A DNA stretch of 64,000 nucleotides from contig CAVYKN010000015.1 of assembly GCA_963769115.1 (NCBI GenBank), positions 139,269 through 203,268 on the forward strand, read 5' to 3'. Origin of the DNA: DASTFY01 sp963769115 (GTDB lineage Bacteria > Actinomycetota > Acidimicrobiia > Acidimicrobiales > Ilumatobacteraceae). Below are positions 1-8,703 of the stretch, piece after piece. The position numbers and the translations under genes were made by a program. Numbering within the stretch: the stretch's first letter is position 1; the number at the start of each line of letters is the position of its first letter. The notes under the pieces are model-generated. The model was not told the DNA's origin, searched no databases, and was given only the letters and a program-made list of their open reading frames with translations.

Positions 1-1
1 C

Positions 2-659
2 GAGCTCGTCGTCGGCGTCCTCGTCCTTCCGCAGCGGCAGACCGCCCTGGTCGCCAAGCAGGCCGCCGAGGTGGCAATCCTCTCCGGAGGCCGGCTCCGG
101 CTGGGCATCGGGACCGGCTGGAACTGGGTGGAGTACGACGCTCTCGGCGTGCCCTACCGCTCGCGGGCCGGGCGCCTGGAGGAGCAGGTCGACGTCCTGC
201 GCCGGCTGTGGGCCGAACCGCTCGTCACCGTCCACGGCAAGCACCACGACATCGAGCGGGCCGGCATCCTCCCGATGCCCGACGGACCGATCCCGATCTG
301 GTTCGGCGGCGGCGCCGAGCCCCAGCTCCGCCGGGCGGCGCGCCTCGGCGACGGTTTTCTCGCCTCCCGGGCCGACGACCGGGCCCGGGGCCAGGTGCAG
401 CAGCTGCTGGCCTTCCGCGACGAGGCGGGCGCCGACCGCGACTTCGCGGTGGCCGGGATGCTCGACTGGGCCCACGGTCCGGACGCCTGCGCGGAAGCCG
501 CGACGGCGTGGGCGGGACGCGGGCGGCACGCACCTGGCCCTGCGCACCTTCGACACGCTGGCCGCCCGGATCGGCGTCCCCGCCCTCGGGTACACCACCG
601 TCGATGAGCACCTGGAGGCGCTGGCCCGGTTCCGGGACCTGGTCGGCGGCGTTCCTTGA
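2..659 (+). CDS. LLM-class flavin/F420-dependent oxidoreductase, 5'-truncated by the window
   Basis: This is the C-terminal part of a luciferase-like TIM-barrel oxidoreductase; the N-terminus lies left of the window. The frame beginning at base 2 reads directly into the family signature GGRLRLGIGTGWN and later the PIPIWFGGG strand motif, both typical of LLM enzymes that use F420 or FMN. Near 513-516 one base appears to be extra (a G in GGCGGGAC). Shifting one base recovers the expected C-terminal helices (TFDTLAARIG to FRDLVGGVP) and a stop at 657-659. Substrate is unknown. The gene lies just upstream of a Rieske oxygenase on the same strand, so it may belong to the same catabolic unit. Family call is firm; F420 versus FMN is inference. 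Confidence 0.8.
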   Translation, partial: SSSSASSSFRSGRPPWSPSRPPRWQSSPEAGSGWASGPAGTGWSTTLSACPTARGPGAWRSRSTSCAGCGPNRSSPSTASTTTSSGPASSRCPTDRSRSGSAAAPSPSSAGRRASATVFSPPGPTTGPGARCSSCWPSATRRAPTATSRWPGCSTGPTVRTPARKPRRRGRDAGGTHLALRTFDTLAARIGVPALGYTTVDEHLEALARFRDLVGGVP

Positions 660-738
660 CCAGGTGGAGTGAGTGTAAAGTATCTGTTGCAGCCTCGTGC
701 ACGAAGAGCACGAGGACCCCCGACGAGGAGGCCATCGC

Positions 739-2043
739 ATGAGCGTCACGTCGCAGGACATCAACCTGTCGCACACCGACGTCGCCCGCCGCCTGCTGGC
801 GAACGTCGATGCCGGGACCAGCGATCAGAGCCCGGTGCAGATGAAGGTCCCCGCGTCCGCGTACCGCGACGCGAAGCGCTGGGACGAGGAGATGGAGCAG
901 GTGTTCCGCCGCTCCCCTCTCGTCGTCGGCTTCTCCTGTGACCTGCGCGAGCCGGGCGACTACGACACCATGGAGATCGTCGGCCGGCCGGTGCTCGTCG
1001 TGAGGGGTGACGACGGCGTGGCCCGCGCCTTTCTCAACATCTGCCGCCATCGCGGTGCTCAGGTCGCCGAGGGCTGCGGCCACACCCGTCGTTTCACCTG
1101 TCCATACCACTCGTGGGTCTACGACACGCGGGGCAAGCTGGTGGGTGTCCCCGGTCGGGACACGTTCGGCGAGCTCGATGTCAGCGGGCTCGTCGAGCTC
1201 ACGACCCACGAGGTGGCGGGCGTCATCCTCGCCGTGCTCACGCCAGGCATGGAGTTCGACCCCGCCGAGTGGATGGCCGGGATGGACGGCGCGCTGGAGC
1301 TCCTCCGCCTGGACGAGCTGCACCGGTACCCGGTCGTCACCGAGCTGGACAGCCCGAACTGGAAGCTCACCGCGGACGGTTACGTCGACGGGTACCACAT
1401 CGGGTACCTGCACAGCTCCACCATCGGTGAGAAGGCGATCACCAACCGCAACACGTACGACCTGTTCGGCCCGCATGTCCGCATCGGCTTCGCCAACAAG
1501 CCGATCAACGAGATCCGCGACCGTCCGGAGTCGGAATGGCCTCCCATGTGGGAGGTCATGAGCATGGTGCACTACATCTTCCCGAACGTGTCGATCTCCG
1601 GGCAGCCGGATCGACCGTTGATGGTCAGCCGCCTGCTCCCGGGCCCCACCCCGGATCGCTCCACCACCGTGCAGTACCACTTCTACCGCCAGCCGGTGGA
1701 GGGGGACGAAGCCGTCGCCACCGCCGAGGCGCGGCGCCTGTTGTACGCGCAGGTCACCAGTCAGGAGGACTTCGTGACCGGTTTCAAGATCAACCGGTCA
1801 CTCCCTGCGATGGGCGACGACCACATCCGTTTCGGTCGCAACGAGCGCGGCAACCAGAACCTGCACACCTGGATCGACAGGCTGGTCGAGCAACGGCAGC
1901 CAGTAGCCCGCCGCGAGCAGGCCTGCGATCGAGTCCCTCGATCAGGTCCCTCGAATCAGGTATTGGTCGGGAAGGCCGGGCGCAGGCGGCGCCGCGCGAA
2001 GAGCCACCGGCCGTCGTCAGAGCGGCGGACGACGTCGTCGTAG
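739..2043 (+). CDS. Rieske non-haem iron aromatic-ring/betaine-type oxygenase, alpha subunit
   Basis: Large-subunit Rieske oxygenase. The N-terminal [2Fe-2S] domain shows the C-x-H...C-x2-H pattern as CRHRG and CPYHSW (about residues 100-120). The C-terminal half is the catalytic mononuclear-iron domain, with DGYVDGYHIGYLH as the likely iron-ligand region. ATG 739 is preferred because it has an AGGAGG ribosome site about 8 bases upstream; an in-frame ATG 42 bases earlier lacks one. Recognisable homology stops near residue 390 (HTWIDRLVEQ). The remaining roughly 50 residues are basic and low in complexity and overlap the convergent downstream gene, so the true end may be near 1905 with a frameshift. 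The family includes ring hydroxylases and quaternary-amine demethylases (GbcA, Stc2, CntA types). The neighbourhood favours an N-demethylating role, as inference. Confidence 0.82.
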   Translation: MSVTSQDINLSHTDVARRLLANVDAGTSDQSPVQMKVPASAYRDAKRWDEEMEQVFRRSPLVVGFSCDLREPGDYDTMEIVGRPVLVVRGDDGVARAFLNICRHRGAQVAEGCGHTRRFTCPYHSWVYDTRGKLVGVPGRDTFGELDVSGLVELTTHEVAGVILAVLTPGMEFDPAEWMAGMDGALELLRLDELHRYPVVTELDSPNWKLTADGYVDGYHIGYLHSSTIGEKAITNRNTYDLFGPHVRIGFANKPINEIRDRPESEWPPMWEVMSMVHYIFPNVSISGQPDRPLMVSRLLPGPTPDRSTTVQYHFYRQPVEGDEAVATAEARRLLYAQVTSQEDFVTGFKINRSLPAMGDDHIRFGRNERGNQNLHTWIDRLVEQRQPVARREQACDRVPRSGPSNQVLVGKAGRRRRRAKSHRPSSERRTTSS

Positions 2044-2432
2044 TAGAAGCGGATGAGCGGGCCGGTGGTGCCGGCCGTCCACCTGGTCGCCAGGCACCAG
2101 CACACGCCGTGGATCTCGTCCGGACCCGCCGTGGCCAGCAGGGGCGGACCGGGGACGTGCATCATCGGCTCGTCCGGGCGGAAGTGGCCGGTGACGATCA
2201 CGCCGATGGCCTCCGGCCCCTCCGCGGTCCCGTAGTTCAGCGCCGACCCGTCCCACACCGCGTCCGCGGTGAACAGCTGCGCCACCGCATCCGTCCGCCC
2301 GGCGTCGGCGTACACGGCGTACGCCTGGACGAGGTTCTGGACGGCGATCGCGTCAGCCGGATCGGGCACGTCGGCCCAGCGATCCGTGACGGGCTGCAGA
2401 TCAGCCAGGTGGGCTGTGTCGTAGGTGCTCAT
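1956..2432 (-). CDS. SnoaL/NTF2-like fold protein
   Basis: A 158-residue protein with the small alpha+beta cone architecture of the SnoaL/NTF2 superfamily. It has an N-terminal helix (AIAVQNLVQAYAVYADAGR), the conserved region LFTADAVWDGS, and C-terminal strands ending FYYDDVVRRSDDGRWLFARR. Such proteins are polyketide cyclases, dehydratases, isomerases or small subunits of ring-hydroxylating dioxygenases. Start at ATG 2432. The stop is TGA at 1956-1958, inside the convergent Rieske reading frame. Its position between a Rieske alpha subunit and an SDR fits either a beta-like partner or a separate enzyme acting on the same substrate. Specific reaction not identifiable. Confidence 0.7.
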   Translation of the reverse strand: MSTYDTAHLADLQPVTDRWADVPDPADAIAVQNLVQAYAVYADAGRTDAVAQLFTADAVWDGSALNYGTAEGPEAIGVIVTGHFRPDEPMMHVPGPPLLATAGPDEIHGVCWCLATRWTAGTTGPLIRFYYDDVVRRSDDGRWLFARRRLRPAFPTNT

Positions 2433-2460
2433 GCGCAGGACCCTCCTTGCTCGGAGTCGC

Positions 2461-3213
2461 TCAGATCGCGGTCTCGCCGCCGTCGGCGACGAGCAGGGTG
2501 CCGGTGACGAAGCTGGCGTCGTCGGACAGCAGGAAGCAGATGGGAGCGGCGATCTCGTCCGGCTCGCCCACCCGCTGCTGCAGGTTGCCCTGGCCGAAGA
2601 CCTTCGCACCGGCCTCGACGTCGCCACCGCCCCGCTGCTCCATCAGCGGCTCCGTCATCCCCGTGCGCACACGGCCGGGCGCGACCACGTTGACCCTGAC
2701 CTCCGGGGCCAGCTCCCGGGCCAGCTGCCGGGAGAAGGAGATGATGGCGCCCTTGGCGGCGCCGTACGGCGCATTGTGCTGGTTGGCGGTCAGCGCAGCC
2801 GTGGACGCGATGTTGACGATGGAACCACCGCCACCGTCCTGGATGATGGGAGCGGCGTACTTGCAGACGAGGAATGTCCCGCCGGCGTGCGCGGCGAACA
2901 TCCGGTTCCAGCGTTCGATCGGCCACTCGCCGATCGGACCGAACTCTGCGTGGCCGGCGGCGTTGAGCAGGCAGTCGATGCGGCCCAGCTCCGCCCGGGC
3001 CGTCTCCACCGCGGCCTGGACCGAACCCTCGTCGGCGACGTCGGCGGCCAGCCCGATGGCCCCGTCGAGCTCGGCAGCCACCGCCTCCGCCCGATCGGCG
3101 ACGAGATCGACCACCGCCACCCGTCCCCCTCCGGCGGTGAACCGCCGGGCGGTGGCCGCAGCGATCCCCGATCCCCCACCGGTGGCGAACAGCACCTTGC
3201 CCTCGAAGCTCAT
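2461..3213 (-). CDS. SDR-family NAD(P)-dependent oxidoreductase
   Basis: A 250-residue classical short-chain dehydrogenase/reductase, the normal family length. The cofactor motif is TGGGSGIA (residues about 10-17), followed by the acidic DLV after beta-2, which suggests NAD preference. NAAG is at about residue 85. The catalytic Ser is in NIASTAAL and the YxxxK pair in YGAAK. The C-terminal GTLLVADGGETAI closure is standard. Start ATG 3213 has a GGGAGG site upstream. It lies 28 bases downstream of the SnoaL-like gene start and probably forms a two-gene unit with it. It oxidises or reduces an alcohol/ketone; the substrate is unknown. Confidence 0.88.
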   Translation of the reverse strand: MSFEGKVLFATGGGSGIAAATARRFTAGGGRVAVVDLVADRAEAVAAELDGAIGLAADVADEGSVQAAVETARAELGRIDCLLNAAGHAEFGPIGEWPIERWNRMFAAHAGGTFLVCKYAAPIIQDGGGGSIVNIASTAALTANQHNAPYGAAKGAIISFSRQLARELAPEVRVNVVAPGRVRTGMTEPLMEQRGGGDVEAGAKVFGQGNLQQRVGEPDEIAAPICFLLSDDASFVTGTLLVADGGETAI

Positions 3214-3341
3214 CCCTGCCTCCCGGCGCCCACCCGGTCAGGCCGGGCGGCGTGCGGCCACCCTAGCCCGGTTACTTGTCACGGTCACCAGTTCTGCTCC
3301 GGCAGCCGCCCAGCCGTCGACGATCTGCCAGGCTCCGTCCC

Positions 3342-4301
3342 GTGACGGGGTCACACGGCTTGAAGGACCTGGCGATCATCGACGGTCCGGACGTGGCCCG
3401 GCTGCTCCCGTACCTCGGGCTCGTCGACGCGCTGGAGGCGGCCCACCGGCGCCCGCCGCCGATGGTCCGCCGCACCGTCTTCGGGCCGGACGGCAGCGAC
3501 GAGTCGTTCCTCGGTCTGCCCGCGTGGAGTCCGGGCGACCACCTCGGCGTCAAGCTCGTGACCGTCTTCCCCGGCAACACGACGCTGCCTCAGCCTGTGC
3601 CCAGCGTGCAGGCCGTCTACGTCCTCTTCGACGGAGGCGACGGCTCGCCGCTCGCCCTCATCGACGGCACCGAGCTGACCTACCGCAAGACGGCTGCCGA
3701 CTCCGCCCTCGGCTCGCGGCTCCTCTCCCGCGCCGACGCCCGCACGCTCCTGATGGTCGGCGCCGGCGGCCTCGCTCCCCACCTGGTCGCCGCCCACCGG
3801 GCCGTCCGGCCCTCGATCGAGCGCGTGCTGCTGTGGAACCGCACCCGGGCGCGGGCCGATGCCGTGGCCGCGGATGTGGGCGCGGAGATCGTCGACGACT
3901 TGGCCGCGGCGGTGCCGCAGGCCGACATCGTCTGCACGGCGACGATGACGGCCGAGCCGCTGGTCGAAGGGAGGTGGCTGCGGCCCGGCACCCATCTCGA
4001 CCTCGTGGGCGCGTTCCTGCCCGATCGCCGCGAGGTCGACGACGAGGCCGTCGTACGGGCCGAGCTGTACGTCGACACCCGGGAGGTCACCACGGTCGAG
4101 GACGGCGACCTGGCCATCCCCCTGGCCGCCGGCACGATCACCCTCGACGACATCCGAGCCGACCTGTACCAGCTCTGCCGCCAGGAGGTCGCGGTCGACC
4201 GCCGTCCGGACACGATCACGCTGTTCGAGAACGGGGGCGGCGGCCACTTGGACCTGATGTGCGCCGAGTTCTTGTGGCAGCGATGGCAGGACGAGCCGTG
4301 A
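3342..4301 (+). CDS. Ornithine cyclodeaminase / mu-crystallin family enzyme
   Basis: About 319 residues from GTG 3342. An upstream in-frame ATG at 3276 adds an Arg-rich stretch that looks untranslated. Family hallmarks are LGVKLVTVFPGN (substrate-binding Lys region), DGTELTYRKTAADSALG, the Rossmann motif MVGAGGLAPHL at about residue 125, and HLDLVGAFLPDRREVD near the C-terminus. Members include ornithine cyclodeaminase, alanine dehydrogenase and ketimine (pyrroline/piperideine-carboxylate) reductases that make proline or related imino acids. The stop overlaps the next gene's GTG start by four bases (GTGA), so the two are translationally coupled. In this cluster a ketimine reductase or proline-related role is attractive but unproven. 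Confidence 0.85.
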   Translation: MTGSHGLKDLAIIDGPDVARLLPYLGLVDALEAAHRRPPPMVRRTVFGPDGSDESFLGLPAWSPGDHLGVKLVTVFPGNTTLPQPVPSVQAVYVLFDGGDGSPLALIDGTELTYRKTAADSALGSRLLSRADARTLLMVGAGGLAPHLVAAHRAVRPSIERVLLWNRTRARADAVAADVGAEIVDDLAAAVPQADIVCTATMTAEPLVEGRWLRPGTHLDLVGAFLPDRREVDDEAVVRAELYVDTREVTTVEDGDLAIPLAAGTITLDDIRADLYQLCRQEVAVDRRPDTITLFENGGGGHLDLMCAEFLWQRWQDEP

Positions 4302-6326
4302 CGACCACCGACGCCGGGCAGGTGCCGCACCCGCGGTTCCCCCACGTCTTCACGCCGCTGCGGTTACGCCACCGGACCCTACGGGCCCGGATCAACGTCG
4401 GTGCGCACACGACCAACATGGCCGAAGGAGGTCTGCCGGGCGACCGCCACATCGCCTACTACCGGGAGCGGGCCCTGGGCGGGGCGGGGATGATCGTGGT
4501 CGAGCCGATGCCGGTCCACGCCACCGCGGTGCTCACGCGGGGCAACTTCCGTCCCGGCGACGACTCGGTGATCCCCGCCTTCCGGCGCCTGACGGAGAGC
4601 TGCCACGAGGCGGCCTCCGCCGACGGCGGGGTGGTGATGATCCACCAGCTGTACCACGTCGGTCAGCACGGCGACGCGGACAACTCCTTCGCGCCCAACT
4701 GGTCCCCGTCCGGCCTGCCGTCGTACCACGACGCCGACGGCAGCCACGCCATGACCGAAGCCGAGATCGAGGAGCTGCTCGATGGCTTCGTGAGCGCCGC
4801 CGGGCGAGCGCACCAGGCCGGCTTCGACGGGGTCGAGCTGTTTGCCGCCTACCACGCCGTCATCGATCAGTTCTGGACGCCCTGGTCCAACCGCCGGACA
4901 GACCAGTGGGGCGGCAGCTTCGAGAACCGGATGAGGTTCTCGACCGAGCTGCTGGAGCGCATCCGCCGCGCCTGCGGCGACGACTTCATCGTCGGCCTGG
5001 CGGTGAACGTCGACCCGGAGTCCGCGCCGTCGCTGGACCTCGACGAGCTCCAGGAGGTGGTGGCGTGGCACGACGAACGCGGTCTCATGGACTACGTCAC
5101 CTGCGGCACGGGCAGCTACTTCGACTTCTACAAGCTCATGCCGACGTCGCTGTACCCGGCCCGCCTCGGGGAGCCGTTCGCCGCCGCGCTCGAAAGCCGT
5201 CACCAGGCACGCCGTCGTCCAGGCCGAGAGCCACATCCGCACGGCGCCGGCGGCGGAGGAGGTGCTGGCCGCCGGCCACGCCGACATGGTCTCCATCGTC
5301 CGGGGCCAGATCGCCGATCCGCACCTGGTGGCCAAGGCCCGCACCGGCCGTGAGGACGAGGTGCGGCCGTGCATCTCCTGCAACCAGCTGTGCTGGGGCC
5401 GGCGCTCCCGCGACTACTGGATCTCCTGCCTGGTGAACCCCGCCACCGGGCGGGAGCACGAGTGGGGTGGGGACCGCTTCACGCCGGCCGCCGAGGCCCG
5501 GCGGGTGCTCGTCGTCGGTGGTGGTCCGGCCGGGCTGGAGGCGGCCCGGGTGGCAGCCGAGCGGGGCCACCACGTCACCCTGCGGGAGGCCGGCGAGGAG
5601 CTCGGCGGGCAGTGGCGTCTGGCCGGACGCCAGCCCACCCGATCGCAGATCCTCGACCACCTGGCCTGGTACGACCGCGAGCTCGCCCGCCTGGACGTCG
5701 AGGTACGCGTCGGGCAGCCGATGGACGTCGCGCAGATCACGGCAGCCGGCGCCGACGAGATCGTGGTGGCCACGGGGGCGAGTCCGACACGGGCCGGCTT
5801 CCAGCGCGCCCTGCCCATGGTCGACCGGCTGCCCGGCGTCGACCACCCGCGCGTCGCAGGCATCGAGGACGTGCTGGCCGGCCGCGTCGCGCCCAGCGGG
5901 CGGGTGCTGCTGGTCGACGACCTCGGCGACTGGCGCGGCATCGGCACCGCGCTGTTCCTCCAGGAGTCCGGGTGCAGGGTGACGCTCCTGACCTCGGCCG
6001 CGGCTGTCGCCTCCGGGCTGTTCCACAGCGCCGCCGATGTGCCCTCCCGGCGCAGGTTCGCGCTGGCCGGCGGGGAGACCGCCATCCACTCGACCCTGCT
6101 CTCGTGGACAGACGGCTCGGGGGTGATCCGGTCGACGCTCACGGGCGAGGAGCAGACCGCGGTGTTCGACTGGTTGGTCCTGGCCGAGACGCCGACCCCG
6201 CGGGCCGAGTTGAGCACCGACCTCGAGGCGGCGGGAATCAGACACCACCGCATCGGAGACTGCGTCGCGGCCCGCCGCGCGAGCCTCGCCATCTACGAGG
6301 GCCGCCGCCTCGCCGTCTCGCTGTGA
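4298..6326 (+). CDS. TMADH/OYE-family flavoprotein with [4Fe-4S] and NAD/FAD domains
   Basis: Three-module enzyme of the trimethylamine/dimethylamine dehydrogenase and 2,4-dienoyl-CoA reductase type. Residues 1-340 form an Old Yellow Enzyme FMN barrel with HQLYHVGQHG and the family block NRRTDQWGGSFENR. The linker carries CISCNQLC followed by a fourth Cys 12 residues later, a canonical Cx2Cx3C...C [4Fe-4S] site. The C-terminal FAD/NAD domain has VLVVGGGPAGLEAARVA and VVATGASP. One base is extra at about 5192 (CTCGAAAG); shifting joins the halves as AALKAVTRHAVV. The GTG start overlaps the preceding stop. Relatives oxidatively demethylate secondary/tertiary methylamines or N-methyl amino acids and pass electrons to ETF. 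Here it is a candidate N-demethylase. Confidence 0.85.
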
Positions 6327-6335
6327 GCCCCGCGC

Positions 6336-7184
6336 TCAGGCGGCCAGCGAGCGCTGCCAGTCCACGGCGGCGCCGAGCTGGTTGAAGGTGAAGAGGTGGA
6401 TGCCCTCGACACCGAGTGCCTCCAGGTCCGGCCGCAGGGCGGCCAGCAGGTGGTCGGGGTCGTAGCCGTCGCCGCCGAGCAGCCCACCGACGCCGCGGCG
6501 GTTCTTGCGGAGGTAGCGGAGCGACTGCCCGACGCCGACCCGCATCCCGAGGGTCAGCAGCTTCGTGCGCTCCACCGGACCGGACAGACCGAGGCGCACC
6601 GGGAGCGTCAGCCCAGCGGCTCGTTCCGTCTGCAACCAACGCCTGATGACATCCGGGTCGAAGCAGAGCTGGGTCGAGACCCAACCGGCCACACCGGCGT
6701 CGGCCAGCACGGCCTGCTTGGCGTGGAGGCTCGCCGTCACGGTCGTCGGGCTGATGAAGACGTGGCCGTCGGGGTAGGCGGGCACGCCGACGGCGTCGAG
6801 CCCGTGCGGCAGCTCCATCAGGTCCTGCACCAGCCCCAGCCCGTCGGGATACGACCCGACCGGCTGTTCGGCGTCGCCGCCCACGACGAACCACTCCCGC
6901 AGACCAGCCTCGGTCGACGTGGCGACGAGCTCTGCGAGATGGCCCCGGTCGCGCACCATGCGGGCCGCCACGTGCGGGGTGGCCCGCAGGCCGAGCCCTT
7001 GGAGGCGGGCGGCCAACGCCATCGTGACGTCGACGCCCTTGGCCGGCGAGCAGGTGACGGACACCTTGGACCCGGCGGGCAGGAGCGGGAGCTGGTGCTC
7101 CAGGTTCTTGATGGGGATGAGCTCGAAGCTGATGCCCTGGCTGATCGGGTTGCCCGCGACCTCGTCGAGGAAGGAGCCGTCCAT
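6336..7184 (-). CDS. Methylenetetrahydrofolate reductase-family protein
   Basis: A 282-residue FAD-dependent TIM-barrel protein of the MTHFR family. It shows ISFELIPIKN near the N-terminus (the SFEhhPPK equivalent), VSVTCSPAKG, LRATPHVAARMV (the TPHhTC equivalent) and a late FNQLGAAVDWQ (the FT-N region). Its ATG directly abuts the upstream TGA, so it is the last gene of a tight four-gene minus-strand operon with corrinoid and pterin methyltransferase genes. Family chemistry interconverts 5-methyl-THF and 5,10-methylene-THF. In this context it would logically oxidise methyl-THF formed by demethylation so the carbon can rejoin methylene-THF. That direction is inference. The divergent sequence suggests a catabolic paralogue rather than biosynthetic MetF. 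Confidence 0.82.
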   Translation of the reverse strand: MDGSFLDEVAGNPISQGISFELIPIKNLEHQLPLLPAGSKVSVTCSPAKGVDVTMALAARLQGLGLRATPHVAARMVRDRGHLAELVATSTEAGLREWFVVGGDAEQPVGSYPDGLGLVQDLMELPHGLDAVGVPAYPDGHVFISPTTVTASLHAKQAVLADAGVAGWVSTQLCFDPDVIRRWLQTERAAGLTLPVRLGLSGPVERTKLLTLGMRVGVGQSLRYLRKNRRGVGGLLGGDGYDPDHLLAALRPDLEALGVEGIHLFTFNQLGAAVDWQRSLAA

Positions 7185-8096
7185 TCAGGCCCCCGTCCTG
7201 GCGGCCCGCCCGCCGCGACGACGGCCGGTGGACGCTGCCTCCCCGTCGGGGCCGGGCTCGCGGTTGGCCCGGATCCACGCCGCGCAGTTCTCGTCGTTCC
7301 CGGCCAGCACGTCCGCCGCCATCACCATCTGCTTCACCTCCGGGTGGAGCGGGTTCATGATCGCCGACGTCATCCCGGCGCCGATGGCCATGGCCAGGAA
7401 CGTGCCCGTGATGTTGTTGCGGCTCGGCAGGCCGAAGCTCACGTTGGAGGCGCCGCAGGTGGTGTTGACGCCGAGCTCGTCCCGCAATCGCCGCACCAGA
7501 CGGAACACCTGCTGGCCGGCGGTGCCCATGGCGCCGATGGGCATGACGAGCGGGTCGACCACGATGTCGGCGGCCGCGATGCCGTGGTCAGCCGCCCTGT
7601 TCACGATCCGCTGCGCCACCGAGAAGCGGACGTCGGGGTCCTCGCTGATGCCGGTCTCGTCGTTGGAGATGGCGACGACGGCGGCGCCATAGCGGGCCAC
7701 CAGGGGCAGTACGCGCTCCATCACCTCGTCCTCGCCGGTCACGGAGTTGACGAGGGGCTTGCCCTGGTACACGGCCAGCCCGGCCTCGAGCGCATCGATG
7801 ATGGACGAGTCGATCGACAGCGGGACGTCGACCACGTTCTGCACGAGCTGGACCGCCCGGGCGAGCAGTGCCGGCTCGTCAGCGAGCGGGATGCCGGCGT
7901 TGACGTCCAGCATGTGCGCGCCCGCCGCCACCTGCGCGACGGCGTCCGCCTCCACGCGGCTGAAGTCGCCGGCCTTCATCTCCTCGGCCAGCAGCTTGCG
8001 GCCGGTGGGGTTGATGCGCTCCCCGATCATCACGAACGGACGATCGAAACCGATCGTCACCTCGCGCGTCGCCGACGACACGACGGTGTGGGTCAC
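7185..8096 (-). CDS. Pterin-binding methyltetrahydrofolate:corrinoid methyltransferase (MtrH/AcsE/MtgA-like)
   Basis: About 303 residues forming a pterin-binding TIM barrel like the methyltransferase domains of MetH, AcsE and MtgA. Hallmarks are MIGERINPTGRK at about residue 22, HMLDVNAG (about 60), PLSIDSS (about 90), KPLVNSVTGE (about 115) and the later FGLPSRNNIT block. It moves a methyl group between a protein-bound corrinoid and tetrahydrofolate in the cytoplasm. GTG 8096 is chosen because it has GGAGGTC 5-9 bases upstream and overlaps the preceding stop (GTGA). It is followed immediately by the MTHFR-like gene. The C-terminal 25 residues are Arg/Gly-rich and not part of the barrel. With the corrinoid protein and MttB gene next door, it should generate methyl-THF. 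Confidence 0.87.
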   Translation of the reverse strand: MTHTVVSSATREVTIGFDRPFVMIGERINPTGRKLLAEEMKAGDFSRVEADAVAQVAAGAHMLDVNAGIPLADEPALLARAVQLVQNVVDVPLSIDSSIIDALEAGLAVYQGKPLVNSVTGEDEVMERVLPLVARYGAAVVAISNDETGISEDPDVRFSVAQRIVNRAADHGIAAADIVVDPLVMPIGAMGTAGQQVFRLVRRLRDELGVNTTCGASNVSFGLPSRNNITGTFLAMAIGAGMTSAIMNPLHPEVKQMVMAADVLAGNDENCAAWIRANREPGPDGEAASTGRRRGGRAARTGA

Positions 8097-8699
8097 GCGA
8101 CCTCCAGCAGCCGGACCAGCTGCGCGCGGAACGGGGTCAGGCCGGTGGGGCGGCACTCGTAGGCCAGGTCGAGCTGCGCGGCGGCCCGCCGGGCGGCATC
8201 GGCCAACTCCGGCGAATCCGTCTGAGCCAGGTGGACCACCCTGCGGTAGTGGCCGAAGTAGGCGTCCCGCAGCTCGGGGTGTCGATCCAGGCCGAGACCA
8301 CCCATGACGAGCGCGTCGAAGTGCCGGGCCAGGTAGTCCGTCAGGTAGAAGGTGCCGGGTTCGGCGTCCTGCAGGGCCTCGAAGACCGGACCGGAGGCCA
8401 GGAACTCGTAGCAGTGGGCGCCCTCCAGCCGGGCGACCCCTCGCTCGGCCAGCGCGGCGTCGAGCAGGCCGCCGGTGCCGCAGTCGCCGTAGGCCACCGC
8501 CAGCAGGTCGTACTCCTGGGCGCGCGGGCCGTCGAGCACCGCACACACGGCGTCCGGGATGCGCTCGGGCCGGTTGTGGAGGTTGGCCGGCAGGTACTCG
8601 ACGTCCACCTCGACCGCCGGGAGCTGCGCCAGCACCGCCCGAAGCTCGCGCACCGAGCGCGCCGCAGGCCACCACCAGGACGCGCCGACCCGCCGTCAT
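8093..8699 (-). CDS. DUF1638-family protein
   Basis: About 200 residues. The N-terminal VLVVACGAL, then LRAVLAQLPAVEVDVEYLPANLHNRP, YGDCGTG, and the C-terminal half (GTFYLTDYLARHF, YRRVVHLAQT) identify DUF1638, a conserved family of unknown function repeatedly seen with corrinoid methyltransferase genes. From ATG 8699 the frame must shift by one base at about 8654 (an extra G in CTCGGTGCG) to read ACGAL-VRELRAVL. The shorter unshifted frame begins at GTG 8653. It lies four bases downstream of the corrinoid-protein gene and overlaps the pterin methyltransferase start, so it is cotranscribed with both. Conserved Cys/Asp/Gly positions hint at metal or corrinoid handling, but no activity is established. 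Confidence 0.78.
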
Positions 8700-8703
8700 G
8701 CGG

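Noticed and set aside
154..1680. Long minus-strand ORF opposite the LLM and Rieske genes
   Set aside because: Arg/His/Val/Gly-rich shadow of real genes on the other strand; no family motif and no ribosome site.
2447..5353. Apparent 968-residue plus-strand ORF
   Set aside because: Only its last third (from GTG 4298) is real; the first two thirds are antisense or out of frame to the SDR and OCD-like genes.
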